Positions 10,088-17,615 of a stretch of 56,545 nt of DNA are shown one piece after another (the first letter of the stretch is position 1; the number at the start of each line of letters is the position of its first letter). The notes below the pieces were generated by a model. The model saw only the letters and a list, made by a program, of their open reading frames with translations. It ran no database searches and had not been told where the DNA came from. Origin of the DNA: Betaproteobacteria bacterium (GTDB taxonomy: Bacteria; Pseudomonadota; Gammaproteobacteria; Burkholderiales; Burkholderiaceae_F); NCBI GenBank assembly GCA_016861185.1, contig BOKW01000011.1, positions 1-56,545 of the forward strand, given 5' to 3'. The translations under genes and the position numbers were made by a program.

Positions 10088-11800
10088 TTGAGCGCCGTTT
10101 CCGCTGAGACCCGCACGCCGCCATGGCGGTTCGCCGCGGCGGGGGCGGGTACGCCTGCGCTGGTACTGGCGGCGCTGCTCGCTGCGCTGGTGGCGCTGCC
10201 TTTGTTGGGCGTGTTCTCGAGCTTCCTGCAGGCGCAGGCGTCGCTGGAGACGCTCGCGCACCTGTCGACGACGGTGATTCCGCGCGCGGCGCTCGAAACC
10301 GCGCTCCTCGTCGCGTTGGTCACGCTCGGCGTGACGGTGCTCGGGACGACCTCGGCGTGGCTGGTCGCGGCGCTCGACTTTCCCGGGCGGCGCTTCTTCG
10401 AGTGGGCGATGCTGTTGCCGCTGGCGATGCCCGGCTACATCGTCGCGTACGCGTACACGGACTTCCTGCAGTTCTCGGGGCCGGTGCAGACGTGGCTGCG
10501 CGAAACCTTCGGCTGGCAGCGCGGCGACTACTGGTTTCCGGAGATCCGTTCGCTCGTCGGCGCGGCCTTCGTGTTCACCGTCGTGCTGTATCCGTACGTC
10601 TACCTGCTCGCGCGCACGGCCTTCCTGGCGCGCACGGCGTCGATGATCGACGCGGCGCGCAGCCTCGGGCTGTCGCCGCTCTCGACCTGGCTGCGCGTGA
10701 ACCTGCCGCTCGCGCGTCCGGCGGTTGCGGCCGGCGCGCTGCTCGCGCTGATGGAGACGATCGCCGACTATGGCGCGGCGTCGTACTTCGGCCTGCAGAC
10801 TTTCACGACGTCGATCTACCGCGCTTGGTTTTCGCTGGGCGACCGCCTCGCGGCGAGCCAGCTCGCCGCGGTGCTGCTGCTGCTGGTCGTCGTCGTGATC
10901 GTCGTCGAGGAGCGCACGCGCGGCCGCGCGCGCTTCTTCGCGGCGCCCAACGCGGCGCGGCCCGCGCCGCGCGCGGAGTTGCGCGGCGCGCGGCGCGTGC
11001 TCGCGGTCGTCGGCTGCTGCATCCCGATCACGCTCGGCTTCCTGCTGCCGGTGGCGATCCTGGTCGGGCTCATGTGGCCCACGCTCGCCGACGCGCCGCT
11101 CGACCGCTACGCACAGTGGCTCGGCAACAGCCTGCTGCTGGCCGCGCTCGCGGCAGCGCTGACGATCGCTTTCGTGCTGTTGATCGCGTACGCGGTGCGG
11201 CTCGCGCCGACGGGCGCCGCGGGCACGGCCGTGCGGGGCGCGCAACGGCTGATGAGCCTCGGCTACGCCGTGCCCGGGGCGGTGATCGCCGTCGGCATCC
11301 TCGTGCCGCTCGCCGCCTTCGACAACGCGCTCGACGCATGGCTGAAGTCGAGCTTCGGCTTCGGCAGCGGCTTGCTGCTGACCGGCACGGTCGCCGCGCT
11401 GCTGTACGCGTTCCTCGTCCGCTACTTCGCGGTCGCGCAGCAGCCGATCGAGGCGGGACTGGCGCGCATTACGCCGGCGATGGACGCGAGCGCGCGCAGT
11501 CTCGGCGCCGCCCCGCTGGAGGCGTTCCGGCGCGTCCATCTGCCGCTGCTCGCGCCTTCGGTGGCGGCCGGCGCGCTGCTCGTCTTCGTCGACGTGATGA
11601 AGGAGCTGCCGGCCACGCTCGTGCTGCGGCCTTTCAACTTCGACACGCTCGCGGTGATCGCGTACCAGCTCGCCGCCGACGAGCGGCTCGGCGAAGCGGC
11701 GCTGCCGTCGCTGACGATCGTGCTCGCCGGCGTGCTGCCGGTGATGCTGCTTTCGCGCGCGATCAGCCGGACTTCCGCGCACGGCGCGCCGGCGCTGTAG
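10088..11800 (+). CDS. fbpB: Ferric iron ABC transporter, fused permease
   Basis: The 570-aa inner-membrane permease contains two homologous permease modules in one chain, the FbpB/SfuB arrangement. Each half has an EAA-like loop contacting the ATPase (around IDAARSLGLSPLSTWLRVNLP in the N-half; MDASARSLGAAPLEAFRRVHLP in the C-half). About 12 membrane segments are expected. The chosen TTG start at 10088 has AAGGGC five bases upstream; no ATG lies near. The gene is divergent from fbpC, and the substrate-binding protein is not adjacent: a ferric-binding FbpA-type protein lies at 48450-49526. The 3' end overlaps the convergent MarR gene by 38 bp. Confidence 0.9.
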   Translation: MSAVSAETRTPPWRFAAAGAGTPALVLAALLAALVALPLLGVFSSFLQAQASLETLAHLSTTVIPRAALETALLVALVTLGVTVLGTTSAWLVAALDFPGRRFFEWAMLLPLAMPGYIVAYAYTDFLQFSGPVQTWLRETFGWQRGDYWFPEIRSLVGAAFVFTVVLYPYVYLLARTAFLARTASMIDAARSLGLSPLSTWLRVNLPLARPAVAAGALLALMETIADYGAASYFGLQTFTTSIYRAWFSLGDRLAASQLAAVLLLLVVVVIVVEERTRGRARFFAAPNAARPAPRAELRGARRVLAVVGCCIPITLGFLLPVAILVGLMWPTLADAPLDRYAQWLGNSLLLAALAAALTIAFVLLIAYAVRLAPTGAAGTAVRGAQRLMSLGYAVPGAVIAVGILVPLAAFDNALDAWLKSSFGFGSGLLLTGTVAALLYAFLVRYFAVAQQPIEAGLARITPAMDASARSLGAAPLEAFRRVHLPLLAPSVAAGALLVFVDVMKELPATLVLRPFNFDTLAVIAYQLAADERLGEAALPSLTIVLAGVLPVMLLSRAISRTSAHGAPAL

Positions 11801-12287
11801 CAGCGGGCAGTTCCTCGGCGATGCGCGCGAGCAGCGCGGCAAGCTGCTGCGCTTCGCGTTCGGTCAGCAGCGCGGCGATCCGGCGTTCGTGCCGCAGCAC
11901 GCGGGTCGTCGCAGCCGCGAGCACCGTGCGGCCGGCGGGGGTGAGACCGAGCCCGTAGCGGCGGCGGTCGCCCGGCACTTCGGTGCGCCGCGCCCAGCCC
12001 AGATCCTCGAGCCGGTCGATTACCGGCACCAGCGACGAGCGATCCAGGCGCAGCGCCTGCGCCAGCGCGCTTTGCGACAGGCCCGGATTGCGGGCGAGCA
12101 TCTCGAGCACGCCGTAGACGCCCGGCGTCACGCCCAACTCGCCGCAACTGCGCGCGAAGTCGCCGAACACCGCAAGCTGCGCGAGCCGCAGTCGATACCC
12201 GAGCAGTTGCGGCAGCCTGCCGCGGTCGATGCCGGGCTCGGCCGCTCTTGCCGCGTCCTTGCGTTTCGCTGCGCCGCGCAGAGACAT
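11763..12287 (-). CDS. MarR-family transcriptional regulator
   Basis: The 174-aa winged-helix regulator has its DNA-binding domain at about residues 50-120 (SQSALAQALRLDRSSLVPVIDRLEDLGW, then wing residues PGDRRRYGLGLTPAG) and amphipathic dimerisation helices at both ends. MarR proteins in this position usually repress a neighbouring catabolic operon until an aromatic ligand binds. It is divergent from the reductase gene at 12367, and two perfect palindromes lie between them, so it very probably controls that operon and itself. The ligand cannot be deduced from sequence. Confidence 0.9.
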   Translation of the reverse strand: MSLRGAAKRKDAARAAEPGIDRGRLPQLLGYRLRLAQLAVFGDFARSCGELGVTPGVYGVLEMLARNPGLSQSALAQALRLDRSSLVPVIDRLEDLGWARRTEVPGDRRRYGLGLTPAGRTVLAAATTRVLRHERRIAALLTEREAQQLAALLARIAEELPAATAPARRARKSG

Positions 12288-12305
12288 CGTCGAAAGGCAG
12301 GCGAT

Positions 12306-12336
12306 TGTTGGATCTCCAACAGTCTAGGGCTAGACT
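12306..12336. promoter_or_regulatory. Two adjacent palindromes with an embedded sigma70-like promoter (probable MarR operator)
   Basis: TGTTGGA-TC-TCCAACA (12306-12321) and AGTCTAG-GG-CTAGACT (12321-12336) are both perfect 7-2-7 inverted repeats sharing one base. A plus-strand promoter fits exactly inside them: -35 TTGGAT (12308-12313), 17-bp spacer, -10 TAGACT (12331-12336). Binding by the divergently encoded MarR protein would block it. The first palindrome is the more typical MarR half-site type. Confidence 0.75.
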
Positions 12337-12366
12337 CGTGCCGACCGCTACCGCCTGTGTAACGCC

Positions 12367-13386
12367 GTGCCGCTGATCCATGTCGAAGACCGGGCCGCGC
12401 CGCTCGCCGCCGAAGAAGGCGAAACGATCCTGGCCGCGCTGAAGCGCCACGGCCTGCCCGCCGCGTATTCGTGCGAGGCCGGCAACTGCGGCACCTGTAA
12501 GGTCGAGTACCTGGGCGGTGAGATCTTCGAGCTGGATCATTCCGAATACGCGCTGAGCCCCGCGCTGCGCGCGAAGAACATCGTGCTCGCGTGCCGCACC
12601 CAGGTCTGGGGCGACGTCGCGATCCGCCAGATCGACGCCGACGAGCTGGTCGAACATCCTTCGCGGCTGCTGACGACGCGCGTCGTCGCGCTCGACGCAC
12701 CGGCGCACGACGTGCGCCGGTTGCAGCTCGCGATTCGCGCGGGCGGGCCGTTCGACTTCTCCGCGGGGCAGTACGCGCGGCTCGAGTTCGCGCGCGGCAT
12801 CGCGCGCGACTATTCGATGGCGAACGCACCCGGCGACGAACTGCTGGAGTTCCACGTGCGGCTGACCGGCGGCGAAGGCAGCCGCTTCGTCGCGGAGAGG
12901 CTCGCGGTCGGCGATCAGGTGATCGTCGAAGGGCCGAAAGGCGCGTCGTACTGGCGCGAGCGGCATCGCGGGCCGATGCTGCTCGTGGCCGGCGGAACGG
13001 GGCTCGCGCCGATGCTATCGATCGCGCGCGCCGCGCTCGCGGCCGGTCGCACCGAACCGATGCGGCTGTATTTCGGCGTGCGCGCGGAACGGGACGTCTA
13101 CATGGAAGACGCGCTCGCCGAACTCGCCGCGCGCCATCCGAACTTCGCGTTCGAGATCGTGCTGTCGGACCCGGCCGACGCCGCGTCGCGGCGGACCGGG
13201 CTCGTGACCGCGGCTGTCGCGCAGGACTGGCCTTCATTCGCAGGCTGCAAGGCGTATGTCGCCGGGCCGCCGCCGATGGTCGCCGCGGCGACCGCGCTGC
13301 TTACGTCGCGCGGGCTGCCGCTGCGCGATCTGCACGCCGATGCGTTCATCACCGAGGCCGAGCGCGCCGCGCTCGCCGCGGCCTGA
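12367..13386 (+). CDS. Oxygenase reductase component, 2Fe-2S ferredoxin plus FAD/NAD(P)H domains
   Basis: The 339-aa electron-transfer protein carries an N-terminal plant-type ferredoxin domain with ligands Cys36, Cys41, Cys44 and Cys76 (C-x4-C-x2-C...C). A FAD-binding domain with RDYSMAN (147-153) and an NAD(P)-binding domain with GGTGLAPM (209-216) and a C-terminal AGPPPM motif follow. The order resembles BenC/NdoR reductases. It would pass electrons from NAD(P)H to an oxygenase; the only oxygenase-like candidate nearby is the diiron protein at 14483. The GTG start at 12367 is used because no upstream in-frame start fits the promoter. Confidence 0.9.
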   Translation: MPLIHVEDRAAPLAAEEGETILAALKRHGLPAAYSCEAGNCGTCKVEYLGGEIFELDHSEYALSPALRAKNIVLACRTQVWGDVAIRQIDADELVEHPSRLLTTRVVALDAPAHDVRRLQLAIRAGGPFDFSAGQYARLEFARGIARDYSMANAPGDELLEFHVRLTGGEGSRFVAERLAVGDQVIVEGPKGASYWRERHRGPMLLVAGGTGLAPMLSIARAALAAGRTEPMRLYFGVRAERDVYMEDALAELAARHPNFAFEIVLSDPADAASRRTGLVTAAVAQDWPSFAGCKAYVAGPPPMVAAATALLTSRGLPLRDLHADAFITEAERAALAAA

Positions 13387-13394
13387 AATGAAAC

Positions 13395-13505
13395 TGAGCG
13401 AACGCAAAGACGCGGAGGGCGCAGGGGGACGCGGAGGAAAGGCGCTCCGCGCCTCTTGTCGTTCTGCGCGTTTCTCGGCAGCCTCTGCGTCCCCGTGTTC
13501 GCTCA
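13395..13505. repeat. Imperfect palindromic intergenic element
   Basis: The arm 13395-13420 and the reverse complement of 13481-13505 share TGAGCGAAC at the outer end and GACGC plus purine-rich blocks inside. The element fills most of the 172-bp gap between the reductase and SDR genes. Shorter related pieces (ACACGGAGGAG) occur near 17548 and, on the minus strand, near 39250. It looks like a dispersed non-coding repeat. Confidence 0.6.
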
Positions 13506-13558
13506 TTGACCTGCGTTTCGTGCGGCGCGGGTCGCGCGTGGCGCGGTGGAGCAACTGA

Positions 13559-14473
13559 ATGGACACCGCACGCGTCGCGATCGTCACCGGGGCCGCGCGC
13601 GGGATCGGCTATGCGATCGCGCACAGGCTCGTCGCCGACGGCTATGCGGTCGCGCTGGTCGACAACGGCGTGGCAATCGACGGCAGCGGGCCGGATCCCG
13701 CGGTCGTCGCGGACGCAGCGGCCACGCTCGGGAGGTGCGCGCTGCCGCTCGCGCTCGACATCGCGCAGCCCGGCGCGGGCGAAGCTGGGGTGAAGGCGAC
13801 GCTCGAGGCCTTCGGCGCGATCGACGTGATCGTCAACAACGCGGCGATCCTGCGCGACGCCCTGATCTTCAAGGCGCGGCGTGCCGACTGGGAGCGCGTG
13901 CTGGCGACCAACCTCGGCGGCGCGTTCGAACTGCTGTCCGCCGCCACGCCGGCGATGCGCGAGGCCGCGAAGAACGGGCGCGCACCGGGCGCGATCGTCA
14001 ACGTCGTGTCGACCGCCGGCATCTACGGCAATTTCGGGCAGGGCGCGTACGCGGCGGCGAAGGCTGGCCTGATCGGCCTGACGCGCGCGGTCGCGCTCGA
14101 TCTGGCGCGCAGCGGCATCGCGTGCAACGCGGTCGCGCCGTTTGCCGCCACCCGCGTGACCGAAAGCATCCGCCCGGCAAACGAAGCGCAGGCGGCGTAC
14201 AAGGCGCGCGCGCTGAAGGTGCCGGCCGAGCGCGTTGCCGAGCTGGTCGCGTTCCTCGCGTCGCCCACGGCAGCGCATGTCACCGGGCAGCTCTTCGGCG
14301 TGCGCGGGCGCGAGGTATTCCTGTTTTCGCAGGCGCGGCCGGTCGCTCGGTTCATCGCACCGCCGTCGTTCGACGCGGACGCCTTCGGCGTGCTGCTGAA
14401 CGAATGCTGCGGTCCGCATTTCGTCGAGCTGGCGACCGATCTGGAAGCGTTCAACACCGATCCGATCCTCTGA
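13559..14473 (+). CDS. Short-chain dehydrogenase/reductase (SDR)
   Basis: The 304-aa NAD(P)-dependent oxidoreductase has the nucleotide motif TGAARGIG at residues 10-17, NNAA at 93-96, and catalytic Ser151, Tyr164 and Lys168 (YAAAK), so it should be active. It is longer than classical SDRs by about 50 residues: after a VTGQLFGVRG segment comes a tail (FLFSQARPV...FNTDPIL) that I associate with hydroxyacyl-CoA-type SDRs. In this operon it may oxidise an alcohol or dihydrodiol formed from, or on the way to, the aromatic substrate. The precise reaction is unknown. Confidence 0.88.
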   Translation: MDTARVAIVTGAARGIGYAIAHRLVADGYAVALVDNGVAIDGSGPDPAVVADAAATLGRCALPLALDIAQPGAGEAGVKATLEAFGAIDVIVNNAAILRDALIFKARRADWERVLATNLGGAFELLSAATPAMREAAKNGRAPGAIVNVVSTAGIYGNFGQGAYAAAKAGLIGLTRAVALDLARSGIACNAVAPFAATRVTESIRPANEAQAAYKARALKVPAERVAELVAFLASPTAAHVTGQLFGVRGREVFLFSQARPVARFIAPPSFDADAFGVLLNECCGPHFVELATDLEAFNTDPIL

Positions 14474-14482
14474 GGAACACGC

Positions 14483-15211
14483 ATGACGACGGAGACGATC
14501 CACTACGAATGCAAAACCGTCGCCGAACTGGCGTCGATGCCGCCCGAATACCGCGCGGCAGTCGAGAAGATCGTCGTCAGCCACGCGGTCAACGAGCTGG
14601 CTGGCGCGCAGGCGTTTGACGAGCCGGCGATCGCGCTCGCGCCGACGCCGTACGCCAAGTACCTGACCTGCCGCGTGGCGATGGAGGAGTATCACCATCA
14701 CGTCCGCTTCCGGCAGCTCGCCGAGGAGATGGGCGTCGATCCGGCGCGCATGGAAACGCGCAGCAGGAAGCCGCTGTCGATCTTCGGATTTCCGCTGCGC
14801 ACGTGGGAGGAGTTCTGCGTGATCAAGCTGCTCGCGGACTACGCCGAGATCCTGCAGGTCGAGGATCTGCTGCAGTGTTCGTTCCATCCTCTGCGCAACC
14901 TCGGCCGCGTCACGATGCCCGAGGAGAAGTTCCACGCGCAGTTCGGCCGCGATTTCTGCGGCGAGCTGTGCAGGACGGAAGACGGCCGCGCGCGCGTGCA
15001 GGCAGCGATCGACGCGTACTACCCGCAGCTGCCGGCCTTCTTCGGCTCGAGCCGGTCGAAGAACAACGAGGCGTTCCGCCGCTTCGAGCTGAAGCGCCGG
15101 ACGAACGACGAGATGCGCGCCGACTTCGTCGCCCGCGCGCAGCGGCTCGTCGAAGGCGAGCTCGGGCTCAAGCTGCCCGCCGTGTCGCTCACGTACGAGC
15201 ACGCGGCCTGA
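14483..15211 (+). CDS. Ferritin-like diiron protein, PaaA/PaaC-related (probable oxygenase component)
   Basis: The 242-aa protein is predicted mainly helical. It has the ligand pattern of a carboxylate-bridged diiron site: Glu38, then Glu69-x-x-His72 in EEYHHH, a glutamate at 122 or 127, and Glu148-x-x-His151. This spacing resembles the catalytic phenylacetyl-CoA epoxidase subunit PaaA, but the protein is shorter and no PaaB, PaaC or PaaD partner is nearby. The reductase encoded at 12367 is a plausible electron donor. Gentisate 1,2-dioxygenase follows 3 bp downstream, so it may hydroxylate an aromatic acid or CoA ester towards gentisate. That role is inferred from context. Confidence 0.8.
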   Translation: MTTETIHYECKTVAELASMPPEYRAAVEKIVVSHAVNELAGAQAFDEPAIALAPTPYAKYLTCRVAMEEYHHHVRFRQLAEEMGVDPARMETRSRKPLSIFGFPLRTWEEFCVIKLLADYAEILQVEDLLQCSFHPLRNLGRVTMPEEKFHAQFGRDFCGELCRTEDGRARVQAAIDAYYPQLPAFFGSSRSKNNEAFRRFELKRRTNDEMRADFVARAQRLVEGELGLKLPAVSLTYEHAA

Positions 15212-15214
15212 CGC

Positions 15215-16288
15215 ATGACCGTCCAAGGAACCGACTCCGCATCGGCGGCGCGCGCGGCGTTCTATCGCGAGATCGACCGGCTCGCGCTGACGCCGTTGTG
15301 GGAGGTGCTGCATGCGCTGGTGCCGCCGCAACCGAACTCGCCCTGCGTGCCGGCGCTGTGGAAGTTCGCCGATGTCAAGCCGCATTTGCTGCGCGCCGGC
15401 GAGCTGATCACGGCGGACGAAGCGGTGCGCCGCGTGCTGATCCTGGAGAACCCGGCGCTGCGCGGGCAGTCGTGCATCACGCAGAGCCTGTACGCCGGGC
15501 TGCAGCTGATCCTGCCCGGCGAGATCGCGCCGAGCCACCGGCATACGCAGTCGGCGCTGCGCTTCATCGTCGACGGCCGCGGCGCGTGGACGGCAGTCGA
15601 CGGCGAGCGCACGACGATGCAGCCGGGGGACTTCATCATCACGCCGAGCTGGACCTGGCACGACCACGGCAATCCGCGCGCAGAGGAGGGCGGCGAGCCG
15701 GTGATCTGGCTCGACGGCCTGGACATCCCGATGGTCCGCTTCTTCGACGCGGGCTTCGCCGAGAACCTGCCGCAGAAGACGCAGCCGGTTGCGCGCGCCG
15801 AGGGCACGTCGGCCGCGCGCTACGGCGCCAACCTGCTGCCGGTGCGTTACGAGTCGCCGCACGGCGCAACTTCGCCGATCTTCAACTACCCGTACGCGCG
15901 CACGCGCGAAGCGCTCGCCAAGCTCGCGCGGGATGCGCCGCTCGATCCGTGGGACGGCGTCAAGCTGCGCTACGTCAATCCGGCCAATGGCGGCTATCCG
16001 ATGCCGACGATCGCGACCTTCATGCAGCTTCTGCCGGCGGGATTCGAAGGCAAGCCGTACCGGTCGACCGACGGCACGGTCTTCTCCGTCGTCGAAGGCC
16101 GGGGCCGCGCGCGCATCGAACGCGACGGCACGCGCCATGTCTTCGACTTCGAACCGAAGGACCACTTCGTCGTGCCTTCGTGGTGGCGCGTATCGCTCGC
16201 GGCGATCGACGAGTGCGTGCTGTTCAGCTTTTCCGACCGCCCGGTGCAACAGGCGCTCGGCATCCTGCGCGAGGAGCGGCTGCCGTGA
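15215..16288 (+). CDS. Gentisate 1,2-dioxygenase
   Basis: The 357-aa bicupin ring-cleavage dioxygenase converts gentisate and O2 to maleylpyruvate. The N-terminal cupin carries the Fe(II) ligands His108 and His110 ([12 protein letters not shown]) and His149 (WTWHDHGN), and the typical [13 protein letters not shown] segment. The C-terminal cupin is degenerate but well formed. Length and motifs match the NagI/GDO family. Fumarylpyruvate hydrolase and a zeta-GST isomerase in the same cluster complete the lower gentisate pathway, which supports the assignment. The ATG at 15215 lies 3 bp after the diiron gene stop. Confidence 0.95.
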   Translation: MTVQGTDSASAARAAFYREIDRLALTPLWEVLHALVPPQPNSPCVPALWKFADVKPHLLRAGELITADEAVRRVLILENPALRGQSCITQSLYAGLQLILPGEIAPSHRHTQSALRFIVDGRGAWTAVDGERTTMQPGDFIITPSWTWHDHGNPRAEEGGEPVIWLDGLDIPMVRFFDAGFAENLPQKTQPVARAEGTSAARYGANLLPVRYESPHGATSPIFNYPYARTREALAKLARDAPLDPWDGVKLRYVNPANGGYPMPTIATFMQLLPAGFEGKPYRSTDGTVFSVVEGRGRARIERDGTRHVFDFEPKDHFVVPSWWRVSLAAIDECVLFSFSDRPVQQALGILREERLP

Positions 16289-16815
16289 GCGCGGTGGAAG
16301 CGCTGCCTGTCCGGTTCGGTCGCTGCGGCGGGCCGATCGACGCCGACGATCGCGCGCTGGTGCAGGCGTGGATCGACGCTCTCGGGTTGTCCGGAGCGTC
16401 GATCCGCTGCGTCGCCGGCTGGCGCGAGGCCGCAACGTGGCTGCGCGAGCGTCGCTTCGTCGAGGGATTCTGGGCGAGCGAAGAGCGGCTGCGCCTGGAG
16501 CTGCGCGACGAGGCCGCCCTGCGGCTCGGCGAAGCCGAGCTGCTCGAGCGGCTGACGCAGGCGACCGGGCCGATCATCGATGCGCTGCGCGAGGCGGCTG
16601 TCGCGGCGGCGGCGCGCGAAAGCGTGCTCGACGAAGGGCTGATCCGCGCCGCGGCCGGCGCGGCGGCGCTCGCCGAGCATCAGCGCGCGCTCGCGCAGCT
16701 CGCGGGCGCGCCGGCGGCGCATCCGTTCTTCTGCAAGCATCGATTGTTCGCGCGCGGCCGCTGGCCGCTCGGTCTGTTCGACGACGCCGGCCGCGCGATC
16801 GCCGCGATTCTGTGA
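16285..16815 (+). CDS. Unknown protein in the gentisate operon
   Basis: The 176-aa product starts at a GTG overlapping the gentisate dioxygenase stop (GTGA), so translation is coupled. The sequence is rich in Ala, Arg, Glu and Leu and is predicted mostly helical, with no signal peptide or membrane segment. A conserved-looking aromatic/Arg stretch ([18 protein letters not shown]) lies near residues 44-61 and a [20 protein letters not shown] segment near the C-terminus. I recognise no family and no catalytic motif. It could be an oxygenase coupling or assembly protein, or an isomerase of novel type; neither is shown. Confidence 0.78.
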   Translation: MSAVEALPVRFGRCGGPIDADDRALVQAWIDALGLSGASIRCVAGWREAATWLRERRFVEGFWASEERLRLELRDEAALRLGEAELLERLTQATGPIIDALREAAVAAAARESVLDEGLIRAAAGAAALAEHQRALAQLAGAPAAHPFFCKHRLFARGRWPLGLFDDAGRAIAAIL

Positions 16816-16828
16816 AAGGGAGTGCTCG

Positions 16829-17524
16829 ATGGGCTATGTCTTCGCCGCTGCCCCGCAGGCCGTCGTGCCGGTGGCGGGTTCGACCGATCTGTTTCCCGTG
16901 CATCGCATCTACTGCGTCGGCCGCAATTACGAGGAGCACGCAAAGGAGATGGGTTTCTCCGGCCGCGAGCCGCCGTTTTTCTTCATGAAGCCTGCCGACG
17001 CCGTGATGCCGGTGCCCGAAGGCGCGATCGGCGAGCTGCCGTATCCGCCGGAGACGTCGAACCTGCATCACGAGATGGAGCTGGTCGTCGCGATCGGCCG
17101 GCGCGGCGCGCGCATCGCCGCGGCGAACGCGAAGGAACACGTCTTCGGCTACGCGGTCGGGCTCGACATGACGCGGCGCGACCTGCAGGGCGAGATGAAG
17201 AAGCAGGGCCGGCCGTGGGAGATCGGCAAGGCGTTCGACTTCTCAGCGCCGATCGGTCCGATCAAACCCGTCGCGCACAGCGGCGAGATCAAATCGGGCC
17301 GCATCTGGCTCGACGTCAACGGCGCGCCGCGCCAGGCGAGCGACGTGTCGAAGATGATCTGGAACGTCGACGAGACGATCGAGCATCTTTCGAAGTACTT
17401 CGAGCTGCAGCCCGGCGATCTGATCTTCACCGGCACGCCCGAGGGGGTCGGCGCGGTCGTCCGCGGCGATCTGCTGGAAGGCGGCGTCGACAACGTCGGC
17501 ACGATCCGCGTGCGGGTGAAGTGA
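16829..17524 (+). CDS. Fumarylpyruvate hydrolase (FAH family)
   Basis: The 231-aa enzyme of the fumarylacetoacetate hydrolase fold cleaves fumarylpyruvate to fumarate and pyruvate, the last step of the gentisate route. Family motifs are intact: CVGRNYEEHAKEMG near residue 29, metal ligands Glu82 and Glu84 (HHEMELVVAIG) and Asp113, and the C-terminal GDLIFTGTPEGVG. The length and GRNY motif fit the NagK/FahD short subfamily better than true fumarylacetoacetases. It sits directly downstream of gentisate dioxygenase and the unknown 176-aa gene. Confidence 0.93.
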   Translation: MGYVFAAAPQAVVPVAGSTDLFPVHRIYCVGRNYEEHAKEMGFSGREPPFFFMKPADAVMPVPEGAIGELPYPPETSNLHHEMELVVAIGRRGARIAAANAKEHVFGYAVGLDMTRRDLQGEMKKQGRPWEIGKAFDFSAPIGPIKPVAHSGEIKSGRIWLDVNGAPRQASDVSKMIWNVDETIEHLSKYFELQPGDLIFTGTPEGVGAVVRGDLLEGGVDNVGTIRVRVK

Positions 17525-17615
17525 AGCCTTCCGACCGAGACGCCGGAAACACGGAGGAGTGAGTCGAGTGCTCGTCCCGGTGTTCTCCACGTCTGCGCGT
17601 TGAACACGCGATTCG

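Noticed and set aside
14803..16284. Upstream extension of the 176-aa gene through gentisate dioxygenase
   Set aside because: The extension has no domain similarity and the GTG at 16285 overlaps the preceding stop in the usual coupled manner.
13349..16435. Minus-strand open frame of about 1,000 codons opposite the gentisate genes
   Set aside because: Antisense to genes with intact catalytic motifs; codon pattern is that of a GC shadow.
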